In this document: positions 34,229-44,712 of the stretch, in pieces | Layout of the letters: every line of letters begins with the position of its first letter | How positions within the stretch are numbered: the first letter of the stretch is position 1 | Source of the DNA: Muscardinus avellanarius | Taxonomy: Eukaryota > Chordata > Mammalia > Rodentia > Gliridae | Direction of reading: 5' to 3' | DNA: 64,000 nt | Assembly (NCBI GenBank): GCA_963383645.1 | Contig: OY726557.1 | Location: 153,631,201 to 153,695,200, forward strand | Program-made: the position numbers and the translations under genes | The notes under the pieces: model-generated | Database searches by the model: none | What the model was told of the DNA's origin: nothing | The model's input: the letters and a program-made list of their open reading frames with translations, nothing else

Positions 34229-34470
34229 AATTCAAACATTTTAATAGTAAAATTGTGTATATAAAAATGAGTTTTTTATGAGCTACAGGTTTCTGAAATA
34301 TTGAGAAAATATTTGTATTTTAAAATTAAATAGTAAAGCTATACAGAGTAAACTTCATAAAGATAATAAATATTTCTATTTCAACAATTAAATAGAATTA
34401 AAATGATTTTAATCAAAATTATTTATAAGTATACCTACTGAATATAGAAAACGTATCTTTAAGGAATTTA

Positions 34471-34681
34471 TTTATTTATTTATTTATTTATTTTGCGGGT
34501 CTGGGGATGGAACCCAGGGGCATTTGACCTCTGAGCTACGCCCCCCTGCCCTATTTTTTATTTTTTATTTTGAAACTGGGTCTCACTAAGTTGTGGAGGG
34601 CCTCATTAAATAGCTGAGGTGATCCTTTAGTCTCAGCCTCCCAGATGCTGGCATTACAAGCATGCGCCACCACTCCTGGCT
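34471..34681 (-). mobile_element. B1-ID SINE, perfect 15-bp TSD
   Basis: TCTTTAAGGAATTTA is exact at 34456-34470 and 34682-34696. The tail is (TTTA)n. The copy is full length apart from a short loss in the B1 half (GAGGTGATCC). Confidence 0.95.
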
Positions 34682-34934
34682 TCTTTAAGGAATTTAAATG
34701 TTACTAGAGAAGCTCAGGTTCACTAGAGAGGCTTAAAGTTTGTATGGATCACAGTCAAAATTATACCAATTAAGTTTAGAACACATTTAACAAAGGAAGA
34801 GTTCAGCCAGAGGCAGTTCTCATTACAATTATTAATACTATCAACATTAATAGATATGGATAATCTAGACTGATTTTATTGTCTTATGCATTGCAATTTG
34901 TGAAATATATGCATTTTTAAAATTTAAAAAGAAC

Positions 34935-35100
34935 ATTTATATTGAATGTTTTATGTATCATTCACTGTTGTAAATATGTATCATTCACTGTTATAAATGA
35001 CCAATCACTTAATAATAGTATGAGGTAAGTATAGTTACCTTGTTTATTTATGGAATGGGAAAGACGAAATACCAAGGAAACACATAGCAGAAATTACAAA
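34935..35100 (+). mobile_element. Decayed MIR with internal tandem duplication
   Basis: TATTGAATGTTTTATGTATCATTCACTGTTGTAAAT follows the MIR core (TATTGAGTGC..., CAGGCACTGTTCTAAG). TATGAGGTAAGTATAGTTACC and ATGGAATGGGAAAGACGAAAT follow in MIR order. The segment TGTATCATTCACTGTT is duplicated (34955 and 34977). Confidence 0.55.
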
Positions 35101-35198
35101 TGCTGAAAACAAACACAATTCTATCCCAAGTATTGTGTTATAGAGTCTCTCTTGCTCCCTCTAGCTCTTGCTCTGGCACCATCTCTTTCTCTCTGCAT

Positions 35199-35395
35199 GT
35201 GGTGCTAGGGATTGAGTCAAGGCACATTCTACATATGAACTACAATGAAGCCTATTTCATTTTTAATTTTAAACAGCATCTCACTGGATAGATGAGAGTC
35301 TCACTACTTGCTGAGGCTGTCTTGGATTCTGCCATTCTCTTTCCCAGCCTCTCAAGTTTGAGGATTATAGGCAGGAGCCACCACACTCTGCTTAG
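35199..35395 (-). mobile_element. B1-ID SINE, strongly diverged
   Basis: GTGGTGCTAGGGATTGAGTC, the linker TTTCATTTTTAATTTTAAACAG, and GAGGATTATAGGCAGGAGCC show the antisense dimer. It is one of the oldest copies. Confidence 0.82.
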
Positions 35396-35630
35396 AGCTA
35401 TTCTCTTAGTCACTATAAGGTACTGCCTCCTCAGACATTTGTATTCCTCTCTTAGACTAACAGATGCAGGTACACATATGTGTATGTCCATGTAATTGTC
35501 TGTATATGCGTACCTTTATACATGGTTGTGCAAAACTGTAAACACGCACATACACACATTTACAATTTCATTATTGATATTTCCCACATCTTTACTTCAA
35601 TTTTCTTAAATATGTCACATAGGATTATTT

Positions 35631-35854
35631 GTTCATTTATTTGTTTATTTTTGATACTGGGGATTGAGCCCAGGGGCATTCTACCTCCTAGCTATACCCA
35701 CAACCATATTTTTTTTATTTGTTTATTTTGAAACAGGTCTCACTAAGTTGTGGATGGCCTCACAATGTAGCTGACACGGCTGCAAACTTGCAATCCTCTC
35801 TCAGCATCCCAAGTATTGGGATTACAAGTGTGCGCCACCTCATCTGATTCCATT
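35631..35854 (-). mobile_element. B1-ID SINE with TSD
   Basis: Antisense copy from TTGATACTGGGGATTGAGCC to GTGTGCGCCACCTCATCTG. GGATTATTT is duplicated at 35622-35630 and 35855-35863. Confidence 0.93.
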
Positions 35855-35863
35855 GGATTATTT

Positions 35864-38800
35864 ATAAATTTTATATAGAAAATTGCTGTTTAAAATCTCA
35901 ATCCAGGATTCCTCACATATGCAGTACTTTCAACAAGAAAAATTTTTTTGCAAAAGATGGAGATCCAATTTAGAGTGCTTTAATAATTTTAAAAATGGGG
36001 ATTTATTGGTTCAAGTAACTAAATCATAGAATATTCATGCAGAATCCATCACTTGGGAATTAACAGAGACAAGAACATTGGATTTTCATTATCTGAATAT
36101 GTAGTCCCTGTGTTAGTGCTGTCCTTACTATTATATAACAACAACAGAAATTTTAGCACAGCAAAGATGATAGCCAGAGGTCACTCTAGATTGGCACATT
36201 CTTGAGAGCAGAATGAAATTGTCCCTATCGGGTTTATTTGGAAAAATCTCAGAATAGGATTGTGAATGATCCAACATGGCTTCCATGCCCATCACTGACC
36301 TGAATCATCATATCCCAAAAGAGCTCACATGCTTACCCTTTACTTAGGGAAGGAAGGCATGTATAGTGACTGGTGATTCACTATAAACAAGTTGGGGGAG
36401 ACTCTCTCAAAGAATGGGACTGTGATTGTTATTGTGCAGGTAATAAAAAAAAAACTTAATAGGAAAAATGGAAAGTGAGGGCAATGAGAGAAGACTTCCC
36501 AACAAAGCTCCTGTGCTCAAACTTGCCCAAGTTTTGATTAAAGCTTGGGGCTGCCTCTCCAGCATAAATATTAATGGAAATGTTATGGGTTATGTGTCTA
36601 TCTGGGATGTTGAGGATAAAGACAATGACTTCAGAAATCATCTGGTAGCAGACATTCCAGTTAGGATGAATCCCAGATAATGATGTAGGAGTTCCAGGTT
36701 CACTGTCTACATTTCTACTTTCTAAGATAGGTTGCTTAGATAGGTTTTTTGCTATTTCCACACCCACAACCTACAGGACATGTCCTCCCTTGTCCTGGAC
36801 CTTAAATTTTCACTCTTAACCTTCTATATAGAGCTAAGAACTGGACAATGCCCATTTTGAGAACCAGATTTACAAGGACCAGAACCAATTACAATTTAGT
36901 AACCACAATTCAGTTATCAACAGGTTGTGATTTCTGTTGATATTGTTTTGTACAGATATTGTCTGTTAAAGTAGTTGTTGGAAATTCCGTTCTCCTCAGT
37001 ATATAGTTAAGTTCCTCAAAATGTAATGTTTGTGTTTCTTTAATTTTAAGAAATCTCCATAACTAGAATGTTCAAAGTTTCATGGTATATCCTAATAATT
37101 TACCCACTTCATTTGCTAGAAAATTACCTCAAGCTTTCAGAAACTGACTTCTATATAAATAGCTTTTCCTTCTTACTTTCCACATATATCCAGTTTTTAA
37201 GCCCCTTGAGTAGATCTGTTCACACACTGACGTCAAATTCTAAGTTATTAGATTTCAAATTTCTGAAAAGTTTCAAAAATATGTTTAAATATCAATGCAA
37301 TTGTTAACACTATTACAAATATAAACTATTTTGTTCAAAACATTCTTTTAAAATGCCCTAATGCATATTTCTCAGATTAACTGACTAACTTAATAAATCA
37401 GGGACTTTTTATGTAAGGACTTGAATATAGAGAGAATTTGGTTCTATCAGGATTTTTAAAATTTATTACCCCAAGTTACAGATGGCTAAAATGCAAAACT
37501 GCACTGCTTATAGGATTTACATAAGCAAACACTAAAACTTAGTTCCATTTTCCATCATTTCCTCATATGAAGCTGATCTTCTGCCTGTATTAAAAGCATG
37601 CATATAGAGATATAAAATCCATTAACATATGAATATCTAGTAAATGCTGCTGTGTGCCACCCAGATTCCCTTTTAAGACTGAGCCATTATGAGACATTTG
37701 TTTCTTTCCTGTGTCCTTGTGTGGAGATTTTTCTTAGCTGAACAGCTGCAAGTTGGTCAGACACTTCCAATGTCAGTATATTTAGGAATTCAAAGATTCA
37801 GCCCCTGGACTCGATTTGGGCAACTCTAAAGGGACATCCCAGCTTCAGAGAATATGTTTCAACTTTCAAGGGATTTCAGTATCTGTTTTCTACCCTAAAC
37901 TGTTTTACTTACTCCTATAAAAGTTTTTTTTTCCCCCTAGAGCATTTTCCAATGAAACACCAATGTGTAAGTTTCCATCTCACTGAGTGTTTAGGATGTG
38001 TAGACTAGAATCACATTAGTCTTTGACATGTTAAAAATCTAACCTCTTACTATTCATTAAAACCCTTTGTGTAAGTCATCCATTCGAATGTTTTATGTGA
38101 ATATTTAATACCTAAAATTATTTAGTCCCTATTATGTGTTAAACATAATAATACTAGGTCCTTGGTGACAATGCAGTATTCTTAATATTCAAAAAAGCTT
38201 TAGTATGTTCAAATGAGATGTCAGATTATAAAAGAACCTGACTCATGCTAGATCTCTTCCTTAAAAATCAGCAACACTATCAATTTACGTTTCACTCAGA
38301 TTTTACAAGCTGGTAATACATAGGAATAAAGGCTGAAGTTTTGAATTTAAGAAATATATCAGTGCCTTTCAGCATTATGTGTGATTTCAGCATTATTAGG
38401 CAAACATCAAAACATCAAGTAAAAGACATTAAGTATTTTAGAACAAGATTTAAGTTTTTAATGAATGGCCAAAACCACATCTTCAAAATAAATTAGAAAC
38501 TACTCACAAGAGTTTATTTAACTCATATGTGTTAGGCCAGAGAAGGGAAGAGCATTAAGAGTGGCCCAAGTGACATGGGAAAAAAATCAACAGAAATATG
38601 AGGGTCAAATGGTATCCTTTGAATAATAAATGTATAAGTAATAAGGAGATAGCCAAGAAGATAAGAACTGTAAAGAATTATGTAAAAAACAAATAATAGT
38701 TATATATTATTGAGTAAGTTTTATGGTTTTACCACTATAATGTCAGCACACTCAAAACAGATCTTTGAAAAATTTAAAAGCAGAAAAGTACAAATAATAT

Positions 38801-39052
38801 TTAAAACCCCATTTCCTAATACCAGAACAAATATTAGTTTTGTTATTTTTCAGTTTTCACTCAATATAATATTTGTAATTAATTTTTTAAATTTGTCAAC
38901 CACCTGAAATTTTCTTTCCAGTTATAAATTGATAGAAATTATTCCATTTTACCTTTTAAATGTACATGTCCATAAATGTCAGAAGGTATTGTGTTTTTAG
39001 TGCTTATTTAATTTATATAAGTAGTATGTTCTATACAATTTTCTGCATTTTA
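35864..39052. other. Single-copy DNA, 3.2 kb without recognised repeats
   Basis: This is among the longest repeat-poor stretches. 36100-36800 includes overlapping 70- and 103-codon frames on opposite strands with no support. 37660-37920 has a less AT-rich block (around CAGCCCCTGGACTCG). Conserved noncoding elements are plausible but not testable here. Confidence 0.45.
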
Positions 39053-39267
39053 CTTTTTTTGTGGTGATAAGGAGTGTACTCGAGGGCATTCTATATCTAA
39101 TCTATACTTCTAGCCCTATTTTAATTTTTATTTTATTTTAATTTTTATTTGGAAACAGGGTCTCACTGGGTGGCTGAGAGCCTGGCTAAGTTGCCCAAGC
39201 TAGCTTTGAACCTGTTTCTATCTGAGCAAACCTAGCTTCTCTCTGGGCCTCTTAAGTACTGGGATGC
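39053..39267 (-). mobile_element. B1-ID SINE, diverged
   Basis: GTGGTGATAAGGAGTGTACTC, a long T/A linker, and a B1 half with an extra TGAGCAAACCTAGCTTCTC segment, ending TTAAGTACTGGGATG. The 5' end is lost. Confidence 0.82.
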
Positions 39268-39524
39268 AATTCACTTCTTAAACAATATAGGGTTATGATT
39301 CATCCACACTTATCTACAAGGACCTACTTTATTCATTTCAATGGCACTGGGCATTACCTATGACTATATATTGTTATTGTAATTTATCATATCTTCCTCA
39401 TAACTAAGTAAAGGTGATTTATTTCCAAAAAAATTGTAACAAATTGTATGCATTATAATTCATATAGGATCAGATAAAACACTTAGGAGTTAACTTTGAA
39501 GGAATTTTTATTATTGTTATTTTA

Positions 39525-40007
39525 ATTCTTATTGGTGCACTCTAGTCATACATCTTAATGGGTACAAGATGGTAGAGGCATACATGCACACATCACTTAT
39601 TTAGCCTTCCCACAATCCCCACCCCATTCCCTCCTCTCTACCTCCTTCTCATGTTTGGCTTACTGATTGACTTTGATATGTTTATGAATGTACATTACGG
39701 GATTTCCCTCTGCTTCTTTCTCATCCTTCTCAGTTATGTACCCTTATTTGCTCATCTATTGTTTTTCCTTCTCTGTCTAGAGTTCCTCTTATGACCCTTT
39801 TTCTCTCTAGCTTCTTGATATTAGGGAGAACACCAGATTTTTTTACTTTTTGTGACTGACTAGACTCACATAGCATAATGTTCTCCAGTTCCATCAATTT
39901 CTCCACAAATGACATAATTTTGTTCTTTATGGCTGAGTAAAATTCCATTGTGTACATATCCCATATCTTTGTAATTCATTCATCTCTTGATGGACATCTT
40001 GGCTAAA
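39525..40007 (-). mobile_element. 5'-truncated L1, antisense
   Basis: Well-preserved 3' end: ATTGGTGCACTCTAGTCATAC, AGATGGTAGAGGCATACATG, GACTGACTAGACTCACATAGC, TTCCATTGTGTACATATCCC, and truncation after TGATGGACATCTTGGCT. Confidence 0.9.
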
Positions 40008-40088
40008 TGACCAAAGAGACGCCAGAGTTTAGGAAATCATAGTGAAATATTCTGCACTTGGTAACAGTGAAAAGCCATTTATCTTTTA

Positions 40089-40297
40089 TTTTTGGGGGGG
40101 GTACTGAGGATGGAACCCAGGGGCATTCTATCTTTGAGCTACACACCTGGCTTTATTTTTTATTCTTTATTTTGAAATAGGGTCTCCCTGAGTTGTAAAG
40201 GACCTCACTAAGTAGCTGAGGTTGGCCATGAACCCTGATCCTTCTGTCTCAGCCTCCCAAATACTGGGCTTACAAACATTTGCCGCCACGCCCAGCG
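40089..40297 (-). mobile_element. B1-ID SINE with 16-bp TSD
   Basis: Full-length antisense copy. AGCCATTTATCTTTTA (40073-40088) and AGCCATTTGTCTTTTA (40298-40313) differ by one transition. Confidence 0.95.
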
Positions 40298-40313
40298 AGC
40301 CATTTGTCTTTTA

Positions 40314-42008
40314 AGTTGCTTAGTTGCTTTGCTGAAGATGATGCTGTGTGAGAAGTGCTTGACTGTGGCACTGTGAGAGAACCCACACAGCCACTAGTAA
40401 CTTGGCCAGGGACACCAGGGAACTGACTCTTTCATCTCCCTTTCCTTTTGCCCTGTAAATTTCTACCTGCATTTCTAATAGCCTCAACCCAAATAAAAGG
40501 AAAAGAAAGACCACTTGTGTGGTGGAAAGGGAATATAGAAAAGCAAACAGAAAAGAAACAAAAAACCTGCACTAATTAGTAAAGTTCTTTGTATGCTTGT
40601 GTGAAGACATGGCTAAAGTTTCAATATCTTGTTATATGGTAGGAAAAAGGTGTTTTCTCAATTATTTATTTAGGCTTCCCTTCTCCTCAAATAGTTACAG
40701 CACTAAAAATATAAAAATTTTAAAGTATAAAAATATTTACATTTTTCCTAGATGATTTATGAAGGGTTCCATTGGTACATGTGTATCTGGTTTCCTAACT
40801 CAGGAATTCACAGATAATTCATAAAAAAGATTTTCTATTTATATAGCTTTATATTTTATTTTTAAGGATGAGCATATTTAGAGAGTAAAAATAAACTTTA
40901 GTTAAATTTTATTCAGTTTAAAGGGGGCTTTAATTCATTTTTTAAAGTGTACTTTCCATTAAAAAAATAACCAAAGAAAGCAGGAATAAAAGCTTTTGTT
41001 GTTGCGTAACACTGGTTTAGTGCATCACTTGGGACATTATTTTATTTCTGGCTTTTACAATTTTATATATAAAGTGACTATAATAAAATGAAAGCTGTGA
41101 ACCCCCAAGTGCCAGCTTGAAATAGCAGCAGAACTGACATGAACATACAAATATATAAACATAACTTATTTACCAACCATGAGCTTGTCATTTTCCCTAG
41201 GGATGCTGTCATTTAAAGGACATTTCTCCCTCTTCTTTGTTTTCACAGCTATATACAAAACTGATAAACACATTTGTAAGACTAAAAATGCCACTGCATC
41301 CAGGGATTCAGATTCCCTGCAGAGCTTAATACTCATAAAGCAGAAAACCTTCAAAGATTCAACTTGGCAGGTAGAAAGGCAATAATAATGGGTAGAAGAC
41401 TAAATTTTTATACAACTTTAGCTGCTATGATTTCTAGTTCTATCATCTACCATTTGCTGAACTATGATTCTATGTAGCCTGTTCAGAAATACATAATCTC
41501 TAATTTTCAAAGAATTGCAAAGTTTTGGAAGCATTATCCTCAAAAAAATACAAGTGTCTTGCAAAAGGAAAATCATCTTTATCTATCATATAGATTCCCA
41601 AACTTATTGGCATACCACTCGGTTTTCAGAAAGAAAAATTACCAGTGCCCCCGGGTCTTTCTCTCACTCCCTTATTTTTATTCAATGCCCCCCAATTACA
41701 ATGGAGGCTACTACTGCACCCTCCAGAGAGGTGGTGAAACCCCTAGGCGGTTTAGGCAGCTTAGGGATCTATGATGCTGATTATCCATGAGGTTGTTTGG
41801 ATTTCTCAAGTCTGCAATTGCTCTTGACTTTAATGCTTTCCATTATCATGAACTATAATTTTAAGTTATGTACTGAAATATGTAATATTTTAAATATTTT
41901 ATCATTAGAAATACACTAAAAAATAAAAATAAAAAGGTCCCCCAAACCTTACATTTGAATCAAGAAAGTGCAAATTAAATGACTTTTTATTTTTCTAGTC
42001 AAACTAGG
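40314..42008. other. Single-copy DNA, 1.7 kb
   Basis: Two overlapping plus-strand frames at 41515-41790 (91 and 71 codons) have no start context or homology I know. I treat them as chance. Confidence 0.45.
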
Positions 42009-42020
42009 GCCTTTTTCTAC

Positions 42021-42250
42021 TTTCTTTTTTTTTTTTGTGTGTGTGTGTGTGGTATTGGGGGTAGAACCCAGGGGCTTTCTACCTCTAGGCTATACTTCCC
42101 GGCCTATTTTATAGTTTTATTTGGAAACAGGTCTCACTAAGTTGCTGAGAGCCTCACTAAGTAGCTGAGGCTGGATTCGAACCTGTGCAATCCTCCTGTC
42201 TCAGCCTCCCAAGCACAGGGATTACAAGCGTGCACCACCACGCCCAGCAT
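42021..42250 (-). mobile_element. B1-ID SINE, intermediate subfamily
   Basis: The tail reads T-run then (GT)8 (42037-42052). The element runs from GGTATTGGGGGTAGAACCC to GTGCACCACCACGCCCAGC. GCCTTTTTCTAC (42009-42020) and GCCTTTCTCCAC (42251-42262) are a probable target duplication with two mismatches. Confidence 0.94.
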
Positions 42251-42262
42251 GCCTTTCTCCAC

Positions 42263-44185
42263 CTTCATTCAGGAACCACTATAAAGTATGGCAAAGGTCT
42301 TTTCCTGGTTATTTCCCAAATTTATACAGAATATATACATATATCTTCTATTTTCTGTCACTTATTTCCTAATTGCACTGTAAAGATGAAATCCTACCTT
42401 CATTTCATTGGTGAGAGATAAAGGTTCCAATTTCTGGAACTACCTCCCGGTAGGCAGTAGAGTTGGACAGGCAGGTGCTCGGGGGATCAGTGGTGAAAGT
42501 GGTCGTTTTCCACCAGGAAAGTTTTATTCTGCCTGCTTCTGTTTGCAATCTGCCACTGTTCTTGCCCAGAACTGACTGTGGAAAAGTGTAATATAGAGTA
42601 ACAGGGGAGTGACTGGGAGGAGTCACTCACCATTCAGAATAGATTTGCAAGTGGAGGGCACTAGAGAGAGAAAGTGAGTTTCAAGATGTACACTTAAGAA
42701 GTGTAGATTAGACTGAAAGAGACTAGAGACCAAGCAAACTGAAGTGATGCAATGAACCAAGCCTAGAGAACTGAAGCAGCTTCCATGAATAGAATGCATG
42801 TCTTTCTGAATGTAAAGAGAAGACAAGGAAACGGCAAGCCAAGAGAATCAAGATGGCATTTCAATTGAACAACTCTAGGGACACAAGGGAAATGCATTGA
42901 TGGTTATTCAAAGAACTTCAAAACCTGTTTCATAGACTTGATGAATGTTGTTGTAGGGGAAGAGTATATTAGGGGAACGTTGGGAGGCCCTATTGAATTA
43001 TATCTGGTGAATGAATGATATCCATTGTTATAGATTGAATCATGCTCTGAATGTAAATATTGAACTCCACATATCTGTGGTCTCCCCAGTACCGGTAGCT
43101 CAACTCTCAGACTGAAAAATGGTCTCCCAAATGTTCTTCCAAGTCCATACACATTTTCATGGTTCTAGTCTAGTTTGCCTTGCCCATTTTCCTCATATTT
43201 GTAAAGATCTAAAATTCCTATTCTATAAAAACTTAAAAAACCGCTTAATTTTACTGTTTTTTTCTCCTTCTAGCCTAGTGAAAGCAAAAGACTTTTTCTC
43301 TGTGGTTCTATAATTCTGACGGAATGTGTATTAAGTGGTTTACTTTTCACTAGGGGTAATTAACTTTGCTATTGTTGTCTTCTGTCCCCAATTTGACTCC
43401 ATGTGGGAAAAGAGGATGTCTTCCCCCCATCTCAATATCTAATACCTAAAAGATGTTCTTTTGTATAGAAGTTGTCTGGAAAAAATTTATTGTAAGACTA
43501 TACCAGGCAAATTTCAATTTCTGACTGAATAGTACAATTCTGACTCCACTAAACACATTTTTCCCATCAAGAAATGCCTGGTGTTCTCGGGCCTGGAAAT
43601 GAGTGGAATTATCTTTACGTTATATTTCTCAGTGTGCTGCTACTGTAGATTGAAGATATGAGCAGTTGCAAGCTCTCTATGTACAGTTTAAATAGAATAC
43701 CTTAATACCTTGAACTCATGAAATCTGTCTGGTTGATAATTATAGAAGTAAATGACCAGAAGATTCTCCATGACAAACAGAAGGGGGATCTTCAGTTTCT
43801 CAATGACCATTTTTAGTGTATTATAGACCTGGTAATAATTGACTTATATTTCTATAATTATTAACCAGACAGATTTGAGGTTTGAAACCTCCAGAAATTA
43901 CTTCAAGAGTGGGTTCATACTTTTTTTAATCCTAAATACATACAAATTATGAAGTATGAAATGGAAAGAAGTATTTTCTTAACAAGAAATACAGTTGCAT
44001 TTCCTTTCAAATAAAGAATATGTCATTTTTTAAAAAAATATGCTGTCTGAGAACTAAAGAATATGGTCATTTTTGTGGCCCCTAGAATATATCTTAAATA
44101 AGTAGGCATATTTGTGATGGTTTTAATAAAATCCTTCTGAGTACATTGAGACTGAATAATTTATTTTCAATAGCTTTTCTGTTGT
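42263..44185. other. Single-copy DNA with an imperfect hairpin
   Basis: 42410-43120 is less AT-rich and unassigned. It could include an old LTR remnant. The hairpin at 43721-43876 is listed separately. Confidence 0.45.
43721..43876. repeat. 30-bp inverted repeat with 96-base loop
   Basis: The left arm (43721-43750, starting AAATCTGTCTGGTTGATAAT) is the reverse complement of the right arm (43847-43876, ending TTATTAACCAGACAGATTT) with two mismatches. Both mismatches would be G-U wobble pairs in a plus-strand RNA. I recognise no transposon terminus in the arms. Confidence 0.85.
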
Positions 44186-44265
44186 AGGTGTGGTGCTATA
44201 GATTGAACCAATACCCTTAGTGCATGCAAGTCAAACATGTGCCGTGAAGCTATATCTCTCAATAA
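44186..44265 (-). mobile_element. ID-like monomer, decayed
   Basis: GTGTGGTGCTATAGATTGAACC...TTAGTGCATGCAAGTC...GCTATATCTCTCA follows the antisense free ID element, including the long middle segment, as at 9770. Confidence 0.65.
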
Positions 44266-44549
44266 CTTTTTAATCTGAAAATCTATTTTCTAGCACAGCA
44301 AAACAATATCACTGAGGCTTGTACTTAACAAGAACATAATGAACTGCTGAGCCCTGAATTCCTTAAATCCATATTTTCCTAATTTAGCTATTAACATTGT
44401 TAAATATATTCATATAACATATGTATATATAACATATAATATAATATATACTTTTTCAAAAGTTTTTTTTAAAATTTTGAAGTGGAAGTCATCAAGTCCA
44501 GAAATCTGGGGGAAAGTAGAAAACAATTTTTAATAATAGAGAATTTTTT

Positions 44550-44712
44550 TGTATGGTACTAAGTTACAACCCTATCCCTATTTTTTTAAAACAGGGTCTT
44601 ATTAAGTTGTAGAGTGTTTCACTAAGTTGCTGAGGCTGGCCATGCCCCTGTGATCCTTCTGTTTCAGTCTCCCAAGTACTGGGATTGCAAGCATGTACCA
44701 CCATGCCTCTCA
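44550..44712 (-). mobile_element. B1-ID SINE, ID half shortened
   Basis: TATGGTACTAAGTTACAACCC has lost the GGATGGAACCCAGGGGCATT segment. The B1 half is intact and ends GTACCACCATGCCTC. Confidence 0.87.

Noticed and set aside
36456..36767. 103-codon minus-strand frame opposite a 70-codon plus-strand frame
   Set aside because: I recognise no family and no repeat-encoded protein. Mutual overlap argues for chance.
41515..41790. Two overlapping plus-strand frames (91 and 71 codons)
   Set aside because: They use different frames of the same DNA with no domain, start context or neighbours that would support coding.
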